Shown here in pieces: positions 6,615 to 12,091 of a DNA stretch of 12,091 nt. The notes under the pieces were generated by a model that saw only the letters and a program-made list of their open reading frames with translations, was not told where the DNA came from and searched no databases. The DNA comes from an uncultured Alcaligenaceae bacterium (GTDB taxonomy: Bacteria > Pseudomonadota > Gammaproteobacteria > Burkholderiales > Burkholderiaceae_B), in assembly GCA_937995985.1 (NCBI GenBank), contig CALKIR010000032.1:1-12091 (forward strand). Direction: 5' to 3'. A program made the position numbers and the translations under genes. Positions within the stretch are counted from its first letter, which is position 1; every line of letters begins with the position of its first letter.

Positions 6615-7058
6615 ATGAGTACATTGCAACTAAATAACCTACAACCCGCCGAGGGTGCCAAGCACGCCCGTCGACGCGTCGGTCGTGGCATGGGTTCCGG
6701 TCTGGGTAAAACCTCCGGCCGAGGCCACAAAGGACTTAAGGCTCGCTCTGGCGGCAAGGTACAGCCCGGATTCGAGGGCGGTCAGATGCCTTTGCATCGC
6801 CGTTTGCCCAAGCGTGGTTTTACAGCCCCTGGGCGTCATCTGAAAGCAGAGCTGCGTCTTTCTGATTTGGACAAGCTAAATGCCCAAGACATTGATCTGC
6901 AGGTGCTCAAGCAGGCCGGTTTGGTCGGCCAGCTCGTGCGCGACGTCAAGATCATCAAGTCTGGCGAGTTATCCCGCAAGGTGACCTTGCGCGGCATCCG
7001 TGCAACAGCCGGTGCGCGTGCAGCGATTGAGGCCGCGGGTGGTTCTGTTACTGAATAA
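6615..7058 (+). CDS. rplO: Large-subunit ribosomal protein uL15
   Basis: The 147-residue L15 opens with MSTLQLNNLQPAEGAK. It has the extended glycine- and arginine-rich tail (RRVGRGMGSGLGKTSGRGHK, 20-39) that threads into 23S rRNA, then FEGGQMPLHRRLPKRGF (53-69) and a globular C-terminal domain with the KVTLRGIRATAGAR motif. L15 is a late 50S assembly protein. The ATG at 6615 follows GAGCAGGAATAGCG. The gene precedes secY by 11 bp, the usual order in the spc operon. Confidence 0.97.
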   Translation: MSTLQLNNLQPAEGAKHARRRVGRGMGSGLGKTSGRGHKGLKARSGGKVQPGFEGGQMPLHRRLPKRGFTAPGRHLKAELRLSDLDKLNAQDIDLQVLKQAGLVGQLVRDVKIIKSGELSRKVTLRGIRATAGARAAIEAAGGSVTE

Positions 7059-7069
7059 AAGGGGTTACG

Positions 7070-8395
7070 GTGGCTAAAGCACAGGCAAGGGGTCAAACAG
7101 GGACATCGGGCTACTCTGATTTGCAGCGCAGATTGATTTTTCTGCTGCTCGCACTCGTTGTGTATCGACTGGGCACCCATATCCCCGTGCCGGGCATCAA
7201 CCCCGATGCGCTCTCCGATCTGTTTAGACAAAACCAAGGTGGTATTTTGGGTTTGTTCAATATGTTCTCGGGGGGTGCGCTGCAGCGCTTTTCCGTATTC
7301 GCGTTAGGGATCATGCCGTATATTTCGGCCTCTATTATCATGCAATTGATGTCTTCTGTGGTGCCCACCTTAGAGGCCATCAAAAAAGAGGGCGAGAGTG
7401 GACGTCGCAGGATCACTCAATATACGCGCTATGGAACGGTTTTCTTAGCTTTGTTCCAGGCAGTCGGTATTTCAATTGCGCTCGAATCGCAGCCTGGTCT
7501 GGTCATTGACCCCGGTATGGTATTTCGCTTTACCACAGTGGTGACCTTGGTCACTGGGACCATGTTTATGATGTGGCTCGGCGAGCAAATTACCGAACGC
7601 GGTATCGGCAACGGGATTTCTATCTTGATTTTTGCTGGTATTGTGGCTGGACTGCCAAGCGCTATGGGCGGCATGCTTGACCTGGTACGTACTAATTCAA
7701 TGTCCATTATTTCGGCATTGTTTATTCTGGTACTGGTGGTAGCCGTAACCTACTTTGTGGTATTTGTAGAACGCGGACAGCGCCGGATTCGGGTAAACTA
7801 TGCCAAGCGTCAGGTAGGAAATCGTGTTTATGGTGGGCAAAGCTCCCACTTGCCTCTCAAGCTTAATATGGCAGGGGTAATTCCACCGATTTTTGCCTCA
7901 TCAATTATTTTATTGCCGGCAACCATTGCTAGCTGGTTTTCAACCACACCTGGTCTTGGTTGGTTGCGTGATCTCGAGGCGGCTTTGTCTCCAAGGCAGC
8001 CTTTGTATATTACGCTCTTTTCGGCGTTGATCATTTTGTTCTGCTTTTTCTATACCGCGTTGGTATTCAACAGCCGGGAAACAGCAGACAACTTGAAGCG
8101 TAGCGGTGCATTTATTCCAGGGATTCGTCCTGGCCAGCAGACCTCGCGCTACATTGATCGAATCTTGAGTCGATTGACTTTGGCCGGTTCGATTTATGTA
8201 ACCATCGTATGTTTGGTTCCCGAGTTCTTGCAGATGCACTGGAACGTTCCCTTTTACTTTGGGGGAACATCGTTGCTCATTATTGTTGTGGTGACCATGG
8301 ACTTTATGGCACAGGCCCAAGCCTATGTGATGTCACAGCAATATGACTCGTTAATGAAAAAGGCAAACTTCCGCGGCACTGGTTTGCCCATGTGA
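7070..8395 (+). CDS. secY: SecY, pore subunit of the Sec protein translocon
   Basis: The 441-residue membrane protein is a full-length SecY with about ten hydrophobic helices. Both family signatures are present: the first around VPGINPDALSDLF (40-52) with the plug-region GLFNMFSGGALQRFS (61-75), and the second in the TM2 segment LGIMPYISASIIMQLM (79-94). The cytosolic loop GAFIPGIRPGQQTSRYID keeps R353, equivalent to the essential E. coli R357 needed for SecA function. SecY, with SecE and SecG, forms the inner-membrane channel for exported and membrane proteins. The start is GTG at 7070, preceded by AAAGGGG overlapping the rplO stop. The N-terminal MAKAQ matches that of rpsE only by chance. 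Confidence 0.98.
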   Translation: MAKAQARGQTGTSGYSDLQRRLIFLLLALVVYRLGTHIPVPGINPDALSDLFRQNQGGILGLFNMFSGGALQRFSVFALGIMPYISASIIMQLMSSVVPTLEAIKKEGESGRRRITQYTRYGTVFLALFQAVGISIALESQPGLVIDPGMVFRFTTVVTLVTGTMFMMWLGEQITERGIGNGISILIFAGIVAGLPSAMGGMLDLVRTNSMSIISALFILVLVVAVTYFVVFVERGQRRIRVNYAKRQVGNRVYGGQSSHLPLKLNMAGVIPPIFASSIILLPATIASWFSTTPGLGWLRDLEAALSPRQPLYITLFSALIILFCFFYTALVFNSRETADNLKRSGAFIPGIRPGQQTSRYIDRILSRLTLAGSIYVTIVCLVPEFLQMHWNVPFYFGGTSLLIIVVVTMDFMAQAQAYVMSQQYDSLMKKANFRGTGLPM

Positions 8396-8404
8396 TGAAA
8401 GACA

Positions 8405-8623
8405 ATGGCTAAAGACGACGTCATTCAAATGCAAGGCGAGGTTATTGAAAACCTGCCCAACGCAACTTTTCGCATCCGGTTGGAAAATGGCCATGTGGTG
8501 CTTGGCTATGTTTCTGGAAAGATGCGCATGCATTATATCCGGATTCTTCCAGGGGATAAGGTCACGGTGGAGCTCACGCCCTATGATCTTAACCGCGGCA
8601 GGATTGTGTTCCGCTCAAAGTAG
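8405..8623 (+). CDS. infA: Translation initiation factor IF-1
   Basis: The 72-residue S1/OB-fold protein starts MAKDDVIQMQGEVIENLPNA and ends PYDLNRGRIVFRSK, which identifies IF1. IF1 occupies the A site of the 30S subunit during initiation and supports the action of IF2 and IF3. Its place between secY and rpmJ is typical of betaproteobacteria and many other bacteria. In E. coli, infA lies elsewhere. Betaproteobacterial genomes can carry a second infA copy, which cannot be judged from this window. The ribosome-binding site is GATGAAAGACA, only 9 bp after secY. Confidence 0.97.
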   Translation: MAKDDVIQMQGEVIENLPNATFRIRLENGHVVLGYVSGKMRMHYIRILPGDKVTVELTPYDLNRGRIVFRSK

Positions 8624-8654
8624 CGGCCCGGCTTAAGAAAATTAGGAGTCAACC

Positions 8655-8768
8655 ATGAAGGTAATGGCATCAGTACGGCGTATTTGCCGAAACTGTAAAA
8701 TTATTAAACGTCATGGCGTGGTTCGTGTTATCTGCACCGATCCCCGTCATAAACAACGCCAAGGCTAA
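8655..8768 (+). CDS. rpmJ: Large-subunit ribosomal protein bL36, zinc-binding form
   Basis: This 37-codon gene encodes the complete L36, starting MKVMASVRRICRNCKIIK and ending RHKQRQG. C11, C14, C27 and H32 form the CCCH zinc site, so this is the zinc-dependent version. L36 is the smallest 50S protein and stabilises 23S rRNA folding. The ATG is preceded by TTAGGAGTCAACC, a strong ribosome-binding site. The flanking gaps of 31 bp (after infA) and 29 bp (before rpsM) are a little wider than elsewhere in the cluster. Confidence 0.96.
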   Translation: MKVMASVRRICRNCKIIKRHGVVRVICTDPRHKQRQG

Positions 8769-8797
8769 TTTGGCAAAAGGTATTAAAAGGAACAATT

Positions 8798-9163
8798 ATG
8801 GCCCGTATCGCTGGCATTAATATTCCGCCTCAGAAACACGTAGGTATTGGTTTGACCGCCATCTACGGCATTGGCCGTAGCCGCGCGCGTGACATTTGTC
8901 AGGCAGCAGGGGTAAATACCTCTACCAAGGTCGCTGATTTGACCGATGCCGAATTAGAGGCGATTCGTGAGGAAATCACCAAGTACATGCTTGAGGGTGA
9001 TTTACGTCGTGAAGTTCAGTTGTCCATTAAACGTCTTATTGACTTGGGCACGTATCGTGGCATGCGCCATCGTCGCGGGTTGCCTGTGCGCGGTCAGCGT
9101 ACTCGCACTAATGCTCGCACCCGTAAGGGGCCCCGTCGCGCTGCGCAGGCACTGAGAAAATAA
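8798..9163 (+). CDS. rpsM: Small-subunit ribosomal protein uS13
   Basis: The 121-residue S13 has the N-terminal MARIAGINIPPQKH, the helix-hairpin motif GLTAIYGIGRSRA (18-30) and the signature RGMRHRRGLPVRGQRTRTNARTRKG near the basic C-terminal tail. S13 sits in the head of the 30S subunit and makes bridges to the 50S subunit and contacts with P-site tRNA. AAAAGGAACAATT precedes the ATG. In E. coli this is the first gene of the alpha operon, with an S4-binding pseudoknot in a longer leader. Here only 29 bp separate it from rpmJ. Confidence 0.97.
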   Translation: MARIAGINIPPQKHVGIGLTAIYGIGRSRARDICQAAGVNTSTKVADLTDAELEAIREEITKYMLEGDLRREVQLSIKRLIDLGTYRGMRHRRGLPVRGQRTRTNARTRKGPRRAAQALRK

Positions 9164-9177
9164 TCGAGGATTAGAAG

Positions 9178-9573
9178 ATGGCAAAAGCTTCTAGCGCTTC
9201 GCGCGCACGTAAGAGAATTCGCAAGAATGTCACTGATGGGATTGCTCACATCCAAGCGACATTCAATAACACAATTGTGACCATCACCGACCGTCAGGGC
9301 AATACTTTGTCTTGGGCAACGGCGGGGGGTGCTGGTTTTAGAGGTTCGCGTAAGTCTACTCCATTTGCGGCTCAGATGGCTGCTGATATTGCTGGCCGTG
9401 CTGCCATGGAGTATGGCATCAAGACACTGGAGGTTCGTGTCAAGGGTCCGGGCCCTGGTCGCGATTCTTCTATTCGCGCACTTAATGCCCTGGGTATTCG
9501 TATTGTCAGTCTTGCCGACGTCACGCCTGTTCCGCATAATGGCTGCCGTCCGCCCAAGCGTCGTCGCATTTAA
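9178..9573 (+). CDS. rpsK: Small-subunit ribosomal protein uS11
   Basis: This complete S11 of 131 residues carries GIAHIQATFNNTIVTITD (21-38) and ends with PHNGCRPPKRRRI. S11 lies on the 30S platform beside the mRNA exit and the Shine-Dalgarno helix. The N121-G122 pair matches the Asn-Gly site that forms isoaspartate in E. coli S11. The ribosome-binding site is CGAGGATTAGA overlapping the rpsM 3' side, with a 14-bp gap. Length and motifs are ordinary. Confidence 0.97.
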   Translation: MAKASSASRARKRIRKNVTDGIAHIQATFNNTIVTITDRQGNTLSWATAGGAGFRGSRKSTPFAAQMAADIAGRAAMEYGIKTLEVRVKGPGPGRDSSIRALNALGIRIVSLADVTPVPHNGCRPPKRRRI

Positions 9574-9584
9574 GGGGAAGCTAC

Positions 9585-10208
9585 GTGGCACGTTATATTG
9601 GTCCAAAATGTAAGCTCTCGCGCCGCGAGGGCACCGATTTATTCTTAAAGAGTGCACGCCGCTCGCTGGATTCTAAGTGCAAGCTTGAAACACGTCCAGG
9701 TCAACATGGTCGTATTTCTGGTACCCGCACCTCCGATTTCGGTTTGCAGCTGCGTGAAAAGCAAAAGTTAAAGCGCATGTACGGCGTATTGGAAAGACAG
9801 TTCCGCCGTTATTTTGCTGAAGCCGATCGGCGCCGTGGTAACACTGGTGAAATCTTGATTGAGCTCTTAGAGTCCCGCCTTGATAATGTGGTGTACCGCA
9901 TGGGCTTTGGCTCAACACGCGCTGAGGCTCGTCAGTTGGTCACACACCGCGCTATAGAGGTGAATGGTCAACGCGCTGATATTCCCAGCATGTTTGTTAA
10001 GCCTGGTGATGTTATCAGCATCCGTGAAAAGTCTCGTTCACAGGTTCGTATCCAAGAGGCATTGGCTCTGGCCGAAGAGGCGGGCTTTCCTCAGTGGGTA
10101 GAGGTGGATACTAAAAAATTCACCGGCGTGTACAAGCAACACCCTGATCGCAGCGATGTGGCTCATGATATCAACGAGTCACTTGTGGTCGAATTGTACT
10201 CGCGTTAA
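9585..10208 (+). CDS. rpsD: Small-subunit ribosomal protein uS4
   Basis: The 207-residue S4 starts MARYIGPKCKLSRREGTDL and has the S4 RNA-binding domain at about 97-160, containing SRLDNVVYRMGFGSTRAEARQ. Only C9 and C32 are present near the N-terminus, so it is the zinc-free form. S4 initiates 30S assembly on the 5' domain of 16S rRNA. In E. coli it represses alpha-operon translation and acts in rRNA antitermination. The start is GTG at 9585 after AAGGGGAAGCTAC. It is the last gene of the tightly packed run, and 164 bp separate it from rpoA. Confidence 0.97.
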   Translation: MARYIGPKCKLSRREGTDLFLKSARRSLDSKCKLETRPGQHGRISGTRTSDFGLQLREKQKLKRMYGVLERQFRRYFAEADRRRGNTGEILIELLESRLDNVVYRMGFGSTRAEARQLVTHRAIEVNGQRADIPSMFVKPGDVISIREKSRSQVRIQEALALAEEAGFPQWVEVDTKKFTGVYKQHPDRSDVAHDINESLVVELYSR

Positions 10209-10222
10209 TAGTTGACTCTTTA

Positions 10223-10252
10223 GTCACATTAGTTCGACAGCTGGCGTATGAT
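10223..10252 (+). promoter_or_regulatory. Possible promoter for rpoA
   Basis: GTCACA (10223-10228, four of six matches to the -35 consensus) and TATGAT (10247-10252, five of six matches to the -10) are 18 bp apart. The -10 hexamer lies exactly in the seven-base centre of a perfect inverted repeat. Transcription would start near 10259. The match is moderate and the same bases can be explained as a hairpin loop. Confidence 0.3.
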
Positions 10253-10262
10253 GCCAGCTGTC
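10236..10262. repeat. Perfect 10-bp inverted repeat between rpsD and rpoA
   Basis: GACAGCTGGC (10236-10245) and GCCAGCTGTC (10253-10262) are exact reverse complements around the centre GTATGAT. As RNA this is a stable hairpin after rpsD, but no T-run follows, so it is not a standard intrinsic terminator. It may protect or process the rpsD 3' end. As DNA it could be an operator overlapping a -10 element. Confidence 0.7.
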
Positions 10263-10372
10263 TGTCTACTCGCTCTGTGTCACTTTGATATGGGTGCGTT
10301 TTTTTCCGGTTTACCGGGTTTTCCATCAGCCTTATCGGTGTAACGAGCCGAGGGTATTGAAAAGGAATACAC

Positions 10373-11359
10373 ATGACTCAAGGTTTTCTTAAACCCCGTT
10401 CTATTGAAGTAGAGCCCATTACCAAACATCACGCTAAGGTCACCATGGAGCCTTTTGAGCGTGGTTTTGGTCATACTTTAGGAAATGCTTTACGGCGCAT
10501 TTTGTTGTCCTCTATGACCGGATTCGCACCAACCGAGGTGCAGATTACGGGGGTAGTGCACGAGTATTCAACCTTGCCAGGAGTGCGCGAGGATGTAGTG
10601 GATATGATGCTGAATCTTAAGGGCATTGTGTTCAAGCTGCATGGCCGCGATGAGGTGACTCTTACTCTCAATAAAGAGGGAGCAGGTGAGGTGCTGGCCA
10701 AGGATATTGAGCTGCCTCATGATGTGGAAATTATCAACCCCGATCACCATATTGCTACCTTGACTGATGAGGGCAAGCTCGAGATGCAAATCAAGGTGGA
10801 AAAGGGTCGTGGTTATGTGCCAGGTAATGTACGTGCACTAAGCGATGATAATCGCCAGCATACTATTGGTCGCATCATTTTAGATGCTACGTTTAGCCCA
10901 ATTCGTCGCGTGAGTTATTCAGTAGAAAATGCTCGGGTAGAGCAGCGTACAGACTTAGATAAGTTGATACTGGATATTGAAACGAATGGTGTGCTGACTC
11001 CCGAAGAGGCTGTGCGTCATGCCGCGGGTATTTTAATGGATCAAATTTCTGTGTTTGCTACGCTCGAAGGAACTGAAGAGGAGTTCGAGGCTCCTGAGCG
11101 TGCACAGCCACAGATTGATCCCATGCTGTTACGCCCTGTAGATGATCTTGAGTTAACAGTGCGTTCTGCTAATTGTCTGAAGGCTGAGAATATTTACTAT
11201 ATTGGTGATCTCATTCAGCGCACTGAAAATGAGTTGCTCAAAACACCTAATCTTGGGCGTAAGTCGCTCAATGAAATCAAAGAGGTATTGGCGGCTCGTG
11301 GCCTGACTTTAGGTATGAAGCTTGATAATTGGCCTCCATTAGGTCTAGAGCGTCCCTAA
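10373..11359 (+). CDS. rpoA: RNA polymerase alpha subunit
   Basis: The 328-residue protein is a complete alpha subunit. The N-terminal domain (about 1-235) holds the dimerisation motif FERGFGHTLGNALRRILLSS (28-47). It is followed by an acidic linker (about 232-248) and the C-terminal domain (about 249-315) with LTVRSANCLKAENIYYIGDL. R264 corresponds to E. coli R265, the main UP-element and activator contact. The subunit nucleates polymerase assembly and receives signals from many transcription factors. The ATG at 10373 follows AAAAGGAATACAC. The gene is separated from rpsD by 164 bp and from rplQ by 209 bp, both much more than the gaps inside the ribosomal run. Confidence 0.98.
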   Translation: MTQGFLKPRSIEVEPITKHHAKVTMEPFERGFGHTLGNALRRILLSSMTGFAPTEVQITGVVHEYSTLPGVREDVVDMMLNLKGIVFKLHGRDEVTLTLNKEGAGEVLAKDIELPHDVEIINPDHHIATLTDEGKLEMQIKVEKGRGYVPGNVRALSDDNRQHTIGRIILDATFSPIRRVSYSVENARVEQRTDLDKLILDIETNGVLTPEEAVRHAAGILMDQISVFATLEGTEEEFEAPERAQPQIDPMLLRPVDDLELTVRSANCLKAENIYYIGDLIQRTENELLKTPNLGRKSLNEIKEVLAARGLTLGMKLDNWPPLGLERP

Positions 11360-11389
11360 GCTATTGCAGGGTGAGTGCTTTCTTGTTGT

Positions 11390-11411
11390 AAAACAGAGAA
11401 ATTGTTTTTTT
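11390..11411 (+). terminator. Weak AU-rich terminator-like hairpin after rpoA
   Basis: AAAACA (11390-11395) pairs with TGTTTT (11403-11408) around a seven-base loop, followed by three more T residues. Only one pair is G-C, so termination would be weak at best. The position, 30 bp after the rpoA stop and before a promoter-like element, makes partial termination plausible. Confidence 0.3.
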
Positions 11412-11434
11412 CATGCGCTGAGCCATTGAAATCA

Positions 11435-11443
11435 TGGTATAGT
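11435..11443 (+). promoter_or_regulatory. Extended -10 promoter candidate for rplQ
   Basis: TGGTATAGT combines a TGn extension with a -10 hexamer that matches five of six consensus positions. No good -35 is present at the standard distance, which extended -10 promoters can tolerate. Transcription would start near 11450, giving an rplQ leader of about 120 nt. Confidence 0.45.
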
Positions 11444-11466
11444 CGCACAGATTAAAACTTGGCCCG

Positions 11467-11533
11467 CGGGCTACTGAAACAGTAGCCCGATAGAAGAGCC
11501 AGGATATGGTTAGGGAGAGCGTAGCTTGTCCCT
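11467..11533 (+). promoter_or_regulatory. Two-hairpin leader of rplQ
   Basis: The first hairpin is a perfect 10-bp stem (11467-11476 with 11480-11489, CGGGCTACTG) and a loop of three A residues. The second pairs 11512-11520 with 11524-11533 in nine pairs, with a loop GTA and one bulged G at 11528. The sequence GCCCGCGGGC at 11462-11471 is itself a palindrome and could compete with the first stem. Neither hairpin is followed at once by a T-run. A run of eight T residues (11549-11556) lies directly before the rplQ ribosome-binding site. Confidence 0.5.
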
Positions 11534-11568
11534 TGTCATTAAGATTCATTTTTTTTAAGGAAAGAATC

Positions 11569-11961
11569 ATGCGTCACCGTCATGGGTTGCGTAAATTAAA
11601 TCGTACCAGTAGCCATCGTTTGGCGATGTTTAGAAATATGTCGGTCTCTTTGATTAAGCACGAGGCCATTAAGACCACCTTGCCTAAGGCTAAAGAGCTA
11701 CGTCGTGTTATTGAGCCTTTGATTACTTTGGCAAAAAACCCCACCGTGGCTAACCGTCGTCAGGCATTTTCACGTCTACGCGACCGCGACGCAGTGACTA
11801 AGCTGTTTGATGAGCTTGGTCCACGCTACAAAGAGCGCAATGGTGGTTATACACGCGTGCTCAAGATGGGATTCCGTAAAACAGATAATGCTCCTATGGC
11901 TTATATGGAGTTAGTCGATCGCCCTGAGGTTGAGGTAGCGGAAGACAGCAGCGAAGATTAA
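11569..11961 (+). CDS. rplQ: Large-subunit ribosomal protein bL17
   Basis: The 130-residue L17 starts MRHRHGLRKLNRTSSHRLAM and contains SLIKHEAIKTTLPKAKELRR (27-46) and the YTRVLKMGFRKTDNAPMAYMEL block near the end. L17 lies near the exit of the peptide tunnel on the 50S subunit. The acidic tail EVEVAEDSSED is an ordinary lineage-specific extension. The ATG at 11569 is preferred because it gives the invariant MRHR start and follows AAGGAAAGAATC. An in-frame ATG at 11506 would add 21 unconserved residues read through the second leader hairpin. An intrinsic terminator follows 24 bp after the stop. Confidence 0.97.
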   Translation: MRHRHGLRKLNRTSSHRLAMFRNMSVSLIKHEAIKTTLPKAKELRRVIEPLITLAKNPTVANRRQAFSRLRDRDAVTKLFDELGPRYKERNGGYTRVLKMGFRKTDNAPMAYMELVDRPEVEVAEDSSED

Positions 11962-11985
11962 TTGCTTTGCTCAGTAAGTATGATC

Positions 11986-12015
11986 AAACCGACCTATTTT
12001 AGGTCGGTTTTTTTT
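11986..12015 (+). terminator. Intrinsic terminator of rplQ
   Basis: AAACCGACCT (11986-11995) pairs perfectly with AGGTCGGTTT (12001-12010) around the loop ATTTT. The run of eight T residues at 12008-12015 is partly inside the stem. This is a textbook Rho-independent terminator and marks the end of the ribosomal cluster. Confidence 0.92.
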
Positions 12016-12020
12016 CCCCT

Positions 12021-12038
12021 ATTGGCGGGACGGCCAAT
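12021..12038. repeat. Short inverted repeat after the rplQ terminator
   Basis: ATTGGC (12021-12026) and GCCAAT (12033-12038) form a 6-bp stem with loop GGGACG. A second ATTGGC at 12065-12070 could compete for the same GCCAAT arm. It may be a back-up terminator, since TTTTT follows at 12043-12047, but the distance is not ideal. No gene can be supported in the last 75 bases. Confidence 0.35.
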
Positions 12039-12091
12039 ATGAATTTTTGTGCTTCAGTGTTACCATTGGCAAAAATGTAAATAATATTTTC

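Noticed and set aside
9094..9657. 187-codon minus-strand open frame across rpsM, rpsK and rpsD
   Set aside because: It is antisense to three conserved genes and crosses their boundaries, with no ribosome-binding site or family signature.
11506..11568. In-frame upstream ATG start extending rplQ by 21 residues
   Set aside because: L17 proteins begin with MRHR. The ATG at 11569 gives this and has a good AAGGAAAG ribosome-binding site, whereas the upstream part lies in a strong hairpin.
11999..12091. Minus-strand open frame of 30 codons entering from the right edge and stopping in the rplQ terminator loop (would end PPIGEKKPT)
   Set aside because: It could be the end of a convergent gene, but an open frame this short is expected by chance and I do not recognise the sequence. 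The next few hundred bases to the right would settle it.

Overview
The window is a stretch of bacterial chromosome, most likely from a betaproteobacterium of the Alcaligenaceae type (Bordetella, Advenella and relatives). The evidence for this is the order rplN to rplQ with infA between secY and rpmJ, Bordetella/Burkholderia-like ribosomal protein sequences, and a LapG/LapD pair beside the spc genes. The moderate G+C content (estimated by eye) points away from the very GC-rich Bordetella species, but the genus cannot be fixed from this sequence alone. All recognisable genes lie on the plus strand.

Region 1 (1-2766) opens with a strong hairpin terminator for a gene outside the window. Two genes follow: a LapG-type periplasmic cysteine protease and a LapD-type membrane receptor with degenerate GGDEF and EAL domains. 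In the Lap system, c-di-GMP-bound LapD sequesters LapG at the periplasmic face. When c-di-GMP falls, LapG is released and cleaves a large surface adhesin. No adhesin gene or secretion system is visible here.

Region 2 (2751-10208) is a possible promoter and a structured leader of about 200 nt, then fifteen tightly packed genes: rplN, rplX, rplE, rpsN, rpsH, rplF, rplR, rpsE, rpmD, rplO, secY, infA, rpmJ, rpsM, rpsK and finally rpsD (sixteen counting rpsD). Gaps are 3 to 31 bp with no internal terminator seen, so the spc and alpha gene sets look like one transcription unit. It supplies ribosomal proteins of both subunits, the SecY translocon channel and initiation factor IF1.

Region 3 (10209-11961) holds rpoA and rplQ, which are set apart. 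A 164-bp gap with a perfect 10-bp inverted repeat around a -10-like hexamer precedes rpoA. A 209-bp gap with an extended -10 promoter candidate and two strong hairpins precedes rplQ. A textbook intrinsic terminator follows rplQ, and the last 75 bases hold no convincing gene.

The genes are nearly all canonical and intact. The parts that deserve a second look are the position of lapGD beside the spc operon and the three structured noncoding gaps. I found no convincing evidence of a wholly new system.
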